From Macrothele yani (Eukaryota > Arthropoda > Arachnida > Araneae > Macrothelidae), in NCBI GenBank assembly GCA_039090855.1, contig CM077007.1:12697515-12761514 (forward strand): DNA of 64,000 nucleotides, in the 5' to 3' direction. A program made the translations under genes and the position numbers. Below the pieces are notes generated by a model that saw only the letters and a program-made list of their open reading frames with translations, had not been told where the DNA came from and made no database searches. Within the stretch, counting starts at the first letter, position 1. Every line of letters begins with the position of its first letter. Shown one piece after another: positions 11,261-23,379 of this stretch.

Positions 11261-11505
11261 TAATATTCTCGTGATGTCAGCAAACGTTATTTTCAAAAAA
11301 TCGTCTTTGTTCCTTACGTGTTCAAATTTTCTGAATTTTTATGTCTACAATCGCCTTGGAGCAGCCTCCCAGCGGAGTGCAAAAGCTTGGCAAATCTATG
11401 TTCGTATTACAGCACAAATATAAACCGATTTACCACTCAAAATAAATGTTTTCAAAACATTTGTTTTGAAAGCAGTGAACTCATAACAAGTGTTTTCGCG
11501 CTGTA
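11261..11505 (+). mobile_element. Right Penelope-like copy, distal tail
   Basis: This continues the right Penelope-like copy after the Tc1 insertion. It matches the complements of 5862-5950 (AACGTTATTTTCAAAA, TTTGTTCCTTACGTGTTC) and of 3689-3770 (CTTGGCAAATCT). No coding capacity is evident. Confidence 0.75.
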
Positions 11506-11514
11506 ATTTTTCGA

Positions 11515-12263
11515 AAAATGCGACAGAAGAACAAAGATTCCCCATCAAATTTTTTGACGACTTAAGAAGTTTGTCGAAAGACTTTCCGTCTTGCGCAAGG
11601 GCTTATTAAAAAGGAATGTCAAGGGAAATCAAAAATGTACAGATGGCATAAGGAATTTATGGATGGTCGTGTGTCGACGGCTTTTATCGTGCATGGAGTA
11701 AGACCTTCAGCGAATGTGACAGAGCTAAACACTAATACAGTAGGTGTCATTATACGGGAAGACAGACACTTACCAATTAGAGATATCCAAGGTATGGTTC
11801 GCATTTCAAAATCATCAATTCACAGAATTTTAACAGAGCATTTTGGCATGAAACGAATTCGTTCAACTTGGGTTCCTCATTTCTTTTCATGTGCGGCCCA
11901 ATGCAAGGCCACATGGCAGATTCTGTCGTTTCTTATTTGGAGAAAATGAATATTGAGTTGATGCCCAAACTTGCACATAGTCCAGACTTATCACCCCTCG
12001 TGACTTCTGGTTGTTTGCCATTTTAAAACCGACATTACGGGGACGATAATTTCAGACTGATCAACAACTTGTTACGGCTGCGTAGGAGTGCTTCAACAGC
12101 ATTTCAGAAGAAAAATTCCAAAAAACATTCGAAGAGTCGGAGGGACGTCGGCACACCTGTATTCGATGCAATAGAGTGTATTTTCACTTTCTTGTTAATT
12201 AAGACTTGCACATTATTTTTTATTAAAACATTTTTAATTGTTTCAGGGCAACCATTGTAGTTG
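11515..12263 (+). pseudogene. Decayed mariner transposase
   Basis: Mariner-type phrases occur in order across several frames: MYRWHKEFMDGRVS at 11635, IIREDRHLPIRDIQGM and SKSSIHRILTEHFGMKRI to about 11860, then LAHSPDLSP near 11975 and VFDAIECIFTFLL at about 12160. The middle of the catalytic domain, including the second Asp, is missing. Frame changes occur at several points. Ends and target duplication were not identified. Confidence 0.8.
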
Positions 12264-12277
12264 ATGACATTGCATTA

Positions 12278-13475
12278 CACGGTCGCGTCACATTATTGTG
12301 ATCACCTCCTACTTTTGACAGCGATTGAAAGAAAGCAGGTGTCGTGAGCTGGCTTGGAGGTTATATAAGGTGTGCTGTAGGCATTCTGAAAACATATCAT
12401 TCATTACTGTCATGGATAAAATGAGCGATTTATCAGATTTGAAAAAAATTGGATGATTATCGGCTTTCGGGACAAGGATGGCAGTATTTCTGAAACATCG
12501 CAGTTTGTGAACTGTTCGCGTGCTGCTGTGGTTAAAGTGTATCGTGATTGGAGAAATGACAACATTGCGAATAAGCGACGTGGAAACTGCGGAGCACCAC
12601 GTGCCACTCATGTGAGAGGTGAACGTCAGCTGCAAAGGTGTGTGTGTGGGGGCCGACCGACACGCTACAGTGGAGCTACTCACTGGCCGAATGAACCAGG
12701 GGGCTACCGGAAGTGTGTCTAAAACGACAGCTCAACGACCCCTGCTGCGTACGGGACTCAGGTTGCAGACGGATGGTCACTGCACCTATGCTAACGAAGG
12801 TGCATCGGCAGAAAAGCCTTACATTTGCACGGCAGTATCGGAATTGGGCCTCCGCTGATTGGCAGAAGATCACCTTCTCCGATGAGTCACGTTTTCTGCT
12901 TAACGGATGGATGTTGGCCTATAAGGCAAGAAACATCGGAGAACAAACACTCTTCACCCATTGCTGGAAGAACACAAGCTGTTGGGGACGGCGTTATGGT
13001 CCGGGGAATGTTTTCGTGGCATTCTCTGGGTCCACTCATACCTGTGGAAGGCACTATGGACCAAATTCGTTATGAATCCATTATTGCAGACCACGTTGTC
13101 TCCCCTGGGACGGATAGGATCTTCCAGCACGACAATGCTACGTGTCGCACAGCTAGAAATGTCCGAGAGTGGTTGGAAGTGCACGATGAAGACTTCAAAG
13201 TCTCCCCCTAGCCAGCTAATTCCTCAGACTTAAACCCAATTGAGCACATATGAGACCCCCTCGACCGTGTTGTTCGCTCAATGGATCCACCACCACGCAG
13301 ACACTAGCAGCTTAGCAGCTGTGTGATTCATTGCAGTCAGCATGGCTACATATACTTCTACAAACCTTTCAGCACCTTATTGAATCACTTCCAACCCATC
13401 TAGTTGCTGTCCGCGCTGCACACGGCGGTTACTCTGGACATTATCTGGTCGTCACAATAATGTGACTTTACCGTG
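12278..13475 (+). mobile_element. Tc1-like transposon with TA duplications
   Basis: This 1198-bp element starts CACGGTCGCGTCACATTATT at 12278 and ends with the complement of CACGGTAAAGTCACATTATT at 13475. TA lies at 12276-12277 and 13476-13477. The transposase is shattered: MIIGFRDKDGSISETSQFVNC at 12453, then frame changes, then DHVVSPGTDRIFQHDNATC (second Asp), and SSDLNPIEHI with the preceding Trp codon now TAG. The Asp-Glu spacing is 36. It is closely related to the outer Tc1 of the 45.5-47.7 kb nest. Confidence 0.9.
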
Positions 13476-13479
13476 TATA

Positions 13480-14930
13480 TATACTACATATACTTTGAGC
13501 CTTGCGTTATAGAGGTTCAGTTTTTGAGACCTAAATTCTTTTTTGAAACATAGTTTTGTTGTGCATAGAAGGTCAATAAAGATGATTTATGTGTGTACTT
13601 GGAAGACTTTTCTTCCCTGGCCGTTTGAAAGACTAATGTGATCATTATATAATTAAAGATTTTGTGCTAGTTATCGGGAACATAACGTTAAAAAACTCCA
13701 GTGTTACAAATACCACAAATTGTACGACAAATAATGTTAGTAGTGTATAACAATTAAAATAAGTGTTACAATATGGAAGAGCTGTACTACGAAGGCATTT
13801 GCTCATGAGGTTCTTTAAAGTTATCTGCAGTGCACGTGGATGATATGGACATTTTAAAACCCGCACATCCAGATGTATTTACAACATTATTTCGTAAAAT
13901 AGCATACTACTTTAATATGCAAGGCCATGCACTTGTGTTCTTTACCACTTCGGGAAACTTGCCCTAAAAGAACTGAAATTTAATCTTATTACACAGATTC
14001 TGCATGTTCAATTCATATGTCATAGACTGGTTATCATCTAAGAAGGAACTGGTGTTTTAACACTCGCTTAGCATAAAAATGGCGCGGTGCATCTTTCTTT
14101 TAGGACGAAGTAAGTATATATTGTAGAAGATCAAAGAGACACCTTAATGAACTTACTGATTCAATTTCGCGGAAAGTGCTGGCTATGTCTTCTGCTATTC
14201 CCAGACTAGAAGACTTGCGAAGAAAAAGGCACGGAATGTAATCTGAAAATGTTTAAAGTTAGGTAACGTCCTTCTTTGCCAGTAGGAGCAGAAATATTTT
14301 GTTTGTATTCGTGGAACAAAATGCGAATGAAGTGAAAAAAACCTTAATATCAACAGCTAGCTTACCAGGGTTTCAGAATATGCTGTCACGTTTCGAAATT
14401 AGCTTCTATGGAATGAGAGAATCCCCTAAATTAAATTACTTCTCATTCAGAAAGCACCCCCCTTTCCATCGCCGTTTTTACGTACTGACTTTAAATGAAT
14501 TTTTTGAGCTCTAAGGAATGCATTCTCTCATCGCCAGTTTTAACCTCTGGAACGGACAAAAAGAAACCTAATAATATAAAGAAGGTAATTCCCAAGAGAA
14601 CAAAGGCATAAAAACTGCAAGGAAAAATACCGATATTGTACGACAGAAAAAAAGGGCGAAAAATGCTTGCTAGCGGAAAAAAACTTTTATTACAGCAAAT
14701 ATTTTCATTTTAGGAAAGTCATTGGATACATACGAAGAACAACAAAATAGCTGGGCTAACATGCAAAGAAAAATCAATTTCTTTTTATAATATTTAACGC
14801 GTTGAAAGAAGAAGCTATTTGTTCCGCGTTTGCAATTCATTCGACCTGTTTTTTTAACTGTAGTCGTTACTTCTGCTCCAAGGAATCCAACTTTTGCGGC
14901 TGTTTTCTTATAGATAATATACACTGATGT
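13480..14930. other. No gene recognised
   Basis: AT-rich sequence without any supported coding region or repeat. Open stretches are under 90 codons and unrecognisable. Confidence 0.5.
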
Positions 14931-14931
14931 C

Positions 14932-17042
14932 GCAAATAAAGGTCACAAACACGTTTTGTACAATAATTCGATGTAGCAACCAGTAAAATGTTTAAAATGA
15001 CTGTTATATATACTTTGGGGAACCCTGTATCTAATGTAAGCATCCACTGTTTGTGAAACGGTTAACAGGGTTGTAACGTATACTCTAGATTCAGTTTCCT
15101 TTTGATTTTACTATCTCTTGCTATTTTATTTTCCTATGCAAATTATCTTCTCACTTAACGAGATGATATTTCTCCCGCTGAATTATATGTGGAAACGAGG
15201 GTAAGTCATGACGTGGTGGTATGCAGTATATATAGGCGCGCTCAACTATACCAAGCAGCTTCGTTTTATATGTGATAGGTTCTTCCATTATTATGGTTAT
15301 GTGATTTATCTACGATAGTACGAAAGTTCGGCTATCAGTAGTTGAGTTTTGTTGGAGTGTGTATTTGAGTAATACCAGGAGCTCCCCAATAAAAGGTTAA
15401 AAGTGAGTACTTCTTAGTTCATGTTTATTGTCAGACCTCTGTCTGGCCGTTAAGTCTATTTCATTGAGTGTCTACATTAAGTTCAGGGTATATTGTGTTT
15501 ACCGCTCTAATAAGGAGCCTTCAAGGTACTAATGTACTAAAACCGAAGTTATATTACTGATATTCAAGATAATGAGGAACGCTGAGTAAAAAGAAGTTCC
15601 ATATTCAATGAATTTATTGCACGTGCGTGTCTTACCTAAACAAACTCTAGCACTTTGAAGATTTAGCACACTTTAGCTACGTCAAGTAACATTCCAATAA
15701 CCCTAACGTGACTTAACGTAAGCTTCCCTGCACAACACGTCCAGCGGAGAACTTTATTCATTATAGGGTGAGTCTCCCGTTTTCTGCATCTGCGAATTTC
15801 ATTTTCAGAGTTGTGTTTCTTGCAAGAAAAATCACAAGGTTGACCGATTTCAGTTGGAATGAGTGCTCGGAATCGTTTAGACGATGAACTGAGGTGGAGA
15901 GCCATCGGCAGGCTTGAAACTGGCCAGTCTCAAGCGGAGGTCGCTCGATGGTAACAGGTGTCATGAAAGGTGGTATCCATGCTATGGCACCAATTCCGAA
16001 CAAAGGGTACCATCACCAGGAGGCCCGTCCAAGAGCCCCGTCACCTGCGGAGGATCGTTGCGTGGTATTAACTGCCAAACGCCATAGACAAATCACGGCT
16101 GGAGACCTCTCTCAGGACCTCGCTGCTGCGACTGGAACAACAATTTCGAGGCAAACTGTATACAGACGTCTAAGAGAGAAGGCCCTTTACGCCCGGTTAC
16201 CAGTGGTGTGTGTCTCTTTACCAGATTGCAGAAGAGAACCCGTCTGTCGTGGAGTTAAACACATCTTTCTTGGACACAGCAAGATTGGGGCTGTGTACTT
16301 TTCTGCGATGAATCGAGATTCAATACACAAATTGATTCTCGACGAGTCTTCATCTGGAGACAACGCGGGGCTCGTTATTATCCCACCAATATAAGGGAAA
16401 TCGACCACTTTGGTGGAAGTGGAATTCTTGTGTGGGCAGGCATCATGTTGGACGACTGTACACCACTGCACGTCTTCGATGGGGGCACTGTGACCACACA
16501 TCGCTATAGGGATGATGTCCTTGAAATTTAGGTGAGGCTTTTCCGGGGAGCTGTAGGACCGAACTTCATTTTTATTGACGATAACGCGAGGCCACACAGA
16601 ACTCAGCTTGTCGACGATTTTCTGAAGGGAGAGGATATTCGCCGTATGGTGTAACCAGCGAAGTCGCTGGACCTAAGCATGTTTGGGACTGCACGACGTC
16701 AACCCCCACCAAGGACCCTCCAGGCGTTGAAATCCGCGCTTTTAGAAGAATGGGATTGGTTTCCACAAGCTGTTATCAACAACTTCATTTACAGTATGAG
16801 GGCTCGTTGTGCGACTTGTAAAGCTGTGAGGGGTGGCCAAACTCCCTATTAGCCGGACCATTCTGGAGATATGATGCATCATGTTTGGACTGTTTTCGGT
16901 CTAAACATGTCACACAATTTACCTCTTATTCATTTTGTTATGTTGCTAAAGCATCTGTGTACCAAATTTCATTGCAATAAACCATTAAGTTTTCAAGATA
17001 TCACAGAATATGTGTTTGTGACCTTAATTTTGGACATCAGCG
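14932..17042 (+). mobile_element. Tc1-like transposon, 2.1 kb
   Basis: Inverted ends are CACTGATGTCGCAAATAAAG at 14932 and the complement of CGCTGATGTCCAAAATTAAG at 17042, with TA at 14930-14931 and 17043-17044. The transposase remnant starts near 15860 (MSARNRLDDELRWRAIGRLE, QSQAEVARW) and is broken by stops and frameshifts; parts such as ITAGDLSQDLAAATGTTISRQTVYRRL are readable at about 16090-16170, and VYFSAMNRDS retains the first catalytic region. About 0.9 kb of non-coding sequence precedes the coding part, so the element may contain an unrecognised insertion. Confidence 0.85.
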
Positions 17043-17132
17043 TAGATAATTCAGCTACGACTCAGATTTACAACTACGTAATTATGAAGCCCGTAATTAT
17101 GATCTGACGCTAAGAAAAAGGCACAAAGTTTG

Positions 17133-17547
17133 TGTGAAAACTCAAATCCGTGTACCCCTCACTCCGGAGTAAGTCACTCTCCCAACTAAGCTACGCGGAC
17201 AGAATGTCTTGCTGCAGGTTTGTCGTCTTGACACATGTTTTCACCTTTGTAGTGCGTCACATCATCTCCCTCTTAATTTTTTTTTTGAAGCGAAGTAGGA
17301 ATTTTTCATTAATTCCAAACAATGTGCAGAACAAACATCACACATTTGCGGAAGAACCCAAAGGCCAGTGGATCTATTTTCCACAATCGGGCGCCAATGT
17401 GAAAACATAAGTTTGTCCACGACGGGCATTGAAATCGGGTCCTCTCACTCCGGAGTAAGTCGCTCTCCCAACTGATCTACGCGGACAGAATGTCTCGCTT
17501 CAGATTTGCCGTTTTTACACATGTTTTCACCTCTGTAGTACGTCACA
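17133..17547 (-). mobile_element. Miniature LTR element (TRIM) with tRNA-like LTRs
   Basis: Two direct repeats of roughly 130-145 bp flank a short interior. On the minus strand the left LTR begins TGTGACGTACTACAGAGG (right end, 17547). Each LTR holds a tRNA-like stretch, GTCCGCGTAG...GAGTGAGGGG, readable on the minus strand. The interior starts with TTGGCGCCCGATTGTGG (complement near 17388-17405), a tRNA-Lys-type primer-binding site, and ends in an AT run plus AGAGGGAGATGATG, a polypurine tract. No coding sequence is present. The target duplication is not clear: TTTG on the left and TACT on the right. Confidence 0.75.
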
Positions 17548-17549
17548 TA

Positions 17550-18125
17550 CTTCTTTTTATAGAATAACGCATAATAGTGTGTCCTGGCCGTTTGCGAATA
17601 TGGGATTCGAGAGGAAACGATAGCTTCACGAGTGTTTCTATCATAGAAAGTATAAGAAGAATGCGTTGTTTTTTGTTCTTACGCCTATGGTATCTATTCC
17701 AGCACACGATTCAGCCCTTGATTATGTTTTGTGTAAATCAATTAATGGATGGAAGAAATCTTTCACGCACGTCTCTGCAAATCAGATGTACAGGACTGCT
17801 AGATTGAAGAGCCTTTGCATTTTAGATAATAGTTAAAAAACAGCAAAGTCTCCCATTTTTCAGATCTTCTGTATAACGCTCTCCTCAAGTCAGCATTCTG
17901 CTGTCTACCAAATATTCCTAGTGCAACAGGCTTTCGAACTGCAGTTTGTGAAATTCACAAGTTTGTCGGTGACAGGAATCGAAGCAGCATCCTTCTGCTC
18001 TGGAGTCGAATGCTTTACCATTAAGCTGCACCGACGGAATTCATCGCCGCTACTTTGTCATCTGGACATGTGCTTCATTTCTGTAGTACGTCATAAATTA
18101 TACATTAAGGGACTGCAAAGTATTC
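17550..18125. other. No gene recognised
   Basis: No supported feature. Confidence 0.4.
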
Positions 18126-18129
18126 TGCA

Positions 18130-18405
18130 GCTCGAGTATCTTCAAACAGAAGTCATCGCTCTTTCCACGTTTATAGTGAGTCACGGGAAAATTCTCATTG
18201 ACCGCCACCGGGAATCAAACCCAGGGTCTTCCAGTTTCCCGCCGGATATGCTTCCATTGCACCACAGTGGCCTCGAATTTCTCCAGACTCACATACACAA
18301 ACTGGCAAGCTACTTGGCAGATTGCCTCTTGGAGCCCCGCATAATGCTGGGGATTCACCAAAGATGGTAAGCAGCACCTGAACAAATAATTACTTTGTTG
18401 TTCCT
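18130..18405 (-). repeat. Inverted unit of the tRNA-containing 300-bp repeat
   Basis: This is the reverse complement of the array unit: it includes GAATCAAACCCAGGGTCTTC (B-box region on the minus strand), then CATATGCTTCCA-type sequence and CCAGCATTATGCGGGGCTC. It faces the tandem array head-to-head at about 18405. Confidence 0.85.
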
Positions 18406-21400
18406 GGTCCACGTCAAATGTCTGTATTTATTATTCGTTCGCCTTCTAATTATTTGTTCAGTTGCTGCTTACCATTTTTGGTGAATCCACAGCTTTGTGC
18501 GGGGCTCCAAGAAGCAACCTGCCAAGTAGCTTTTCAGTTAGTGTATGTGAGTCTGGAGAAATTCGAGGCTGCTGTGGGGCAGTGGAAGCATATCCGGCGC
18601 GAAACTGGAAGACTCTGGGTTCGATTCCCGGTGGCGGCCAATGAGAATTTTTCCGTGACTCACTTATAAACGTGGAAAGAGCAATGACTTCTGTTTGATG
18701 TTCCTAGTCCACGTCAAAGGTCTGTATTTATTATTCATTCGCTTTCTAATTATTTGTTCAGTTGCTGCTTACCCTTTTTGATGAATCCACAGCATTGTGC
18801 GGGGCTCCAAGAATCAACCTGCCAAGTAGCTTTTCAGTTAGTGTATGTGAGTCTGGAGAAATTCGAGGCTGCTGTGGGACAGTGGAAGCATGTCCGGCGC
18901 GAAACTGGAAGACTCTGGGTTCGATTCCCGGTGGCGGCCAATGAGAATTTTTCCGTGACTCACTTATAAACGTGGAAAGAGCAATGACTTCTGTTTTATG
19001 TTCCTAGTCCTCGTCAAATGTCTGTATTTATTATTCATTCGCCTTCTAATTATTTGTTCAGTTGCTGCTTACCCTTTTTGATGAATCCACAGCATTGTGC
19101 GGGGCTCCAAGAAGCAACCTGCCAAGTAGCTTTTCAGTTAGTGTATGTGAGTCTGGTGAAATTCGAGGCTGCTGTGGGGCAGTGGAAGCATATCCGGCGC
19201 GAAACTGGAAGACTCTGGGTTCGATTCCCGGTGTCGGCCAATGAGAATTTTTCCGTGACTCACTTATAAACGTGGAAAGAGCAATGACTTCTGTTTGATG
19301 TTCCTAGTCCACGTCAAAGGTCTGTATTAATTATTCATTCGCCTTCTAATTATTTGTTCATTTGCTGCTTACCATCTTTGGTGAATCCACAACATTGTGC
19401 GGGGCTCAACCAAGAAGCAACCTTGCAAATTGGCTTGGCAGGTAGTGTATGTGAGTCAGGAGGAATTCGAAGCCGCTGTGGTGCAGTGGAAGCATATTCG
19501 GCGCGTAACTGAAAGATCCTGGGTTCGATTCCCGGTGGCGGCCAATGAGAATTTTTCCGTGACTCACTTATAAACGTGGAAAGAGCAATGACTTCTGTTT
19601 GATGTTCCTAGTCCACGTCAAATGTCTGTATTAATTATTCATTCGCCTTCTAATTATTTGTTCAGTTGCTGCTTACCCTTTTTGATGAATCCACAGCATT
19701 GTGCGGGGCTCCAAGAAGCAACCTGCCAAGTAGCTTTTCAGTTAGTGTATGTGAGTCTGGAGAAATTCGAGGCTGCTGTGGGGCAGTGGAAGCATATCCG
19801 GCGCGAAACTGGAAGACTCTGGGTTCGATTCCCGGTGGCGGCCAATGAGAATTTTTCCGTGACTCACTTATAAACGTGGAAAGAGCAATGACTTCTGTTT
19901 GATGTTCCTAGTAAACGTCAAAGGTCTGTATTTATTATTCATTCGCTTTCTAATTATTTGTTCAGTTGCTGCTTACCCTTTTTGATGAATCCACAGCATT
20001 GTGCGGGGCTCCAAGAATCAACCTGCCAAGTAGCTTTTCAGTTAGTGTATGTGAGTCTGGAGAAATTCGAGGCTGCTGTGGGACAGTGGAAGCATGTCCG
20101 GCGCGAAACTGGAAGACTCTGGGTTCGATTCCCGGTGGCGGCCAATGAGAATTTTTCCGTGACTCACTTATAAACGTGGAAAGAGCAATGACTTCGGTTT
20201 TATGTTCCTAGTCCTCGTCAAATGTCTGTATTTATTATTCATTCGCCTTCTAATTATTTGTTCAGTTGCTGCTTACCCTTTTTGATGAATCCACAGCATT
20301 GTGCGGGGCTCCAAGAAGCAACCTGCCAAGTAGCTTTTCAGTTAGTGTATGTGAGTCTGGTGAAATTCGAGGCTGCTGTGGGGCAGTGGAAGCATATCCG
20401 GCGCGAAACTGGAAGACTCTGGGTTCGATTCCCGGTGTCGGCCAATGAGAATTTTTCCGTGACTCACTTATAAACGTGGAAAGAGCAATGACTTCTGTTT
20501 GATGTTCCTAGTCCACGTCAAAGGTCTGTATTAATTATTCATTCGCCTTCTAATTATTTGTTCATTTGCTGCTTACCATCTTTGGTGAATCCACAACATT
20601 GTGCGGGGCTCAACCAAGAAGCAACCTTGCAAATTGGCTTGGCAGGTAGTGTATGTGAGTCAGGAGGAATTCGAAGCCGCTGTGGTGCAGTGGAAGCATA
20701 TTCGGCGCGTAACTGAAAGATCCTGGGTTCGATTCCCGGTGGCGGCCAATGAGAATTTTTCCGTGACTCACTTATAAACGTGGAAAGAGCAATGACTTCT
20801 GTTTGATGTTCCTAGTCCACGTCAAATGTCTGTATTAATTATTCATTCGCCTTCTAATTATTTGTTCAGTTGCTGCTTACCATCTTTGTTGAATCCCCAG
20901 CATTGGGCGGGGCTCCAAGAAGCAACCTGCCGAATCGGCTTGGCAGGTAGTGTATGTGAGTCAGGAGGAAGTCGAAGCCGCTGTGGTGCAGTGGAAGCAT
21001 ATTCGGCGCGTAACTGAAAGATCCAGGGTTCGATTCCCGGTGGCGGCCAATGAGAATTTTTCCGTGACTCACTTATAAACGTGGAAAGAGCAATGACTTC
21101 TGTTTGATGTTCCTAGTCCACGTCAAATGTCTGTATTAATTATTCATTCGCCTTCTAATTATTTGTTCAGTTGCTGCTTACCATCTTTGGTGAATCCCCA
21201 GCATTGTGCGGGGCTCCAAGAAGCAACCTGCCAAATTGGCTTGGCAGGTAGTGTGTTTGAGTCTGGAGAAATTCGAAGTCGCAGTGGAATCACATCCGGC
21301 GCTTAACTTTAAGGCCCTGGGCTCGATTCCCAGTGGCGGCCAATGAGAATTTTTCCGTGACTCACTTATAAACGTGGAAGCAGCGATGACTTCTGTTTGA

Positions 21401-21425
21401 TATTCCTGGTCTACGTCAAATGTCT
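18406..21425 (+). repeat. Tandem array of about ten 300-bp tRNA-derived units
   Basis: Units begin near 18418, 18718, 19018, 19318, 19622, 19922, 20222, 20522, 20826 and 21126, with spacings of 298-304 bp. Each contains a tRNA-like segment starting around GGCTGCTGTGGGGCAGTGGA, with GGTTCGATTCCCGGTGGCGG as a near-perfect B box plus acceptor strand. A shared tail follows (TGACTCACTTATAAACGTGG) and then a linker of about 150 bp. Units of the same frame give repeated 60-83 codon open stretches, which are a by-product. It could be a tandemised SINE or the LTR-interior repeat of a short retroelement. Confidence 0.92.
18670..21070 (+). repeat. 1204-bp higher-order duplication within the array
   Basis: Rare variants recur exactly 1204 bp apart. 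AAGAATCAACC and GGACAGTGGAAGCATGTCCG at about 18811-18900 recur at about 20015-20104. GTCTGGTGAAATTCG at about 19151 recurs at 20355. The distinctive unit with CAACCAAGAAGCAACCTTGC at about 19407 recurs at 20611. Only isolated substitutions separate the two blocks. This indicates one recent four-unit duplication, probably by unequal crossing-over. Confidence 0.92.
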
Positions 21426-21564
21426 GTATTTATTATTCGAGTATCTTCTTTCATTGTGTCTGTTAGCAAGCATTTTAGTATCTGAAAATGAGCTGTGTAT
21501 TACTCATAGCACTTTTGAAATCTATCTATCTCTCTCTCTATATATATCATCATCATCATCATTG

Positions 21565-23379
21565 TCAACCATTATCAATCCACTGCTGGACGAAGGTCTC
21601 CCCAAGTTTCCTCCACAACGGTCTGTCTTGTGCCAGTCTCCTCCATGTCACCCCTGCATACTTTCGAATTTCATCCACCCATCTCCCATGTGGTCTTCTT
21701 CTTGGTCTTTTCCTGTCCCTTGGAATCCAATCTAAAATTTCGGCTGTCCATCGATGATCTGTCCTTCTGGCAGTATGTCCAGCCCATTGCCATTTCAGGG
21801 ATTTAACTCTGATCATGATGTCTTCCACTCTTGTCATTTTTCGGATCCATCTTTTCTTATCTCTCCTGGTTACACCAAGCATGCACCTCTCCATGCTCCT
21901 TTGAGTTGTCTGCAGCCTTTGTATGTCTCTTTTAGTTAAGGTCCACGTCTCTGCACCATACGTAAGCACTGGAAGGATGCATTGATCAAACACTTTTCTT
22001 TTAAGACATAATGGCATATTGCTCTTGAAAATTATGCTGTTTCTTCCAAAAGCTCTCCAGGCAAGTTTTGTACGCCGATTAATTTCTTCATCAATGTGAC
22101 CCTCACTTGATATCTGCTGTCCAAGATAAACGTACGTGTCTGTTATCTCCAGCTTTTCTCCATCAATCGATAAATCTTCATTTCTTGTAAAAGCATTGAA
22201 CATCACTTTTGTCTTCTGAAAGTTCATTTTTAATCCCACTTCTTTACTCTTGTCAGCAAGTTCCTGGATCATACTCTGCAGCTCTGATGGGCTAGTTGCA
22301 AAAATGACTACGTCATCAGCAAAACGAAGGTGGGTTAGATAATCTCCATTAATCTTTATCCCCTTGTTTTCCCAGCTCAGCGACTGAAAAACACCCTCCA
22401 ATGTGGCATTAAAGAGCTTCGGAGATATGGTGTCACCTTGTCTCACTCCCTTTCCAATTTTTACGTGTGTTGTATTTTCAAACAGCCTAATCTTTGCACT
22501 TGCATTTTCATAGATGTTATTAATAATATTAATGTATGCATCTTCAATACCGCAGGTTTTCAGAGCCATTGTAACTGCTGATGGTTTCACCGAATCAAAG
22601 GCTTTTTCATAATCGATAAAAGCCATGCACAATGGGAGTTCATATTCCCTCGCTCTTTCAATTAGTTCTCTCAGCACGTGGATATGATCTATTGTGCTGT
22701 AGCCACTCCTGAATCCAGCTTGTTCTCTCGGTTGAGCCATGTCCAGTGTTACCTTCAAGCGGTGTGAAAGAACTTTAGTGAAGATTTTATAAACTACTGA
22801 TAGGAGGCTGATAGGTCTGTAGTTTCCGAGATCCTCAATGTCACCTTTCTTATGTAGCAGGATCATTGTAGCGGTGTTCCAATCCTCAGGAATCTTTCCT
22901 TCATTAAGGCATCGAGTGAAAATTTGGGCGAGTACTGTTTCGATTTCTCCACTTGCTTCTTGTACGATGTCTACAGTAATTCCATCTTCTCCTGGAGCTT
23001 TTCCTCGCTTCATGTTCTTGATTGCATGTGCAACTTCTGCTGGAAGGACTGGAGGAACTCTGGTACTGGTATCTTTCATGATGTCTGGAGAGCATGTATC
23101 ATCCCTTTCATATAATTTGGAGTAGAAATGTTTCACTCTTGTCAAAATTTCGCCTCTATTTCTTGTTACAGAACCATCTTCTTTTCTCAGTGCCATAATC
23201 TGTTTTCTTCCCTTACTGAGATGTCCCTTTGCTATCTTTAGGCTTTGGTTGTTTTCAATTGCTTTCCTCACTAGTTCACAGTTGAATTTCCTTACGTCTT
23301 CAGTGATACTTTTTCTTACTGTCTTGCATAGCTCTATATATTCCACTTTGGAAGTCACATCTTCTTTAGTTGTCCTCAT
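21565..23379 (-). pseudogene. RTE ORF, reverse transcriptase half (frameshifted)
   Basis: This is the second part of the RTE polyprotein, open for 604 codons to QQWIDNG. RT motifs are intact: RPISLLSVVYKIF, AFIDYEKAFDSVKP, GVRQGDTISPKLFNATL and RFADDVVIF (Y/FADD near 22310). A C-terminal region follows with the Cys/His-containing YGAETWTLTKRD and WQWAGHTARR. Unlike the 986-codon copy at 52 kb it keeps the conserved Gly in GVRQGD. It lacks its own initiator context because of the upstream one-base deletion. Confidence 0.93.

Noticed and set aside
18418..20473. Recurring 60-83 codon open stretches in the array as a repeated small gene
   Set aside because: They repeat only because the DNA unit repeats, run across the tRNA-like region, and show no protein signature.
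22838..23125. Plus-strand open stretches across the RTE copies
   Set aside because: They are antisense shadows of the RTE coding strand and recur in each copy.
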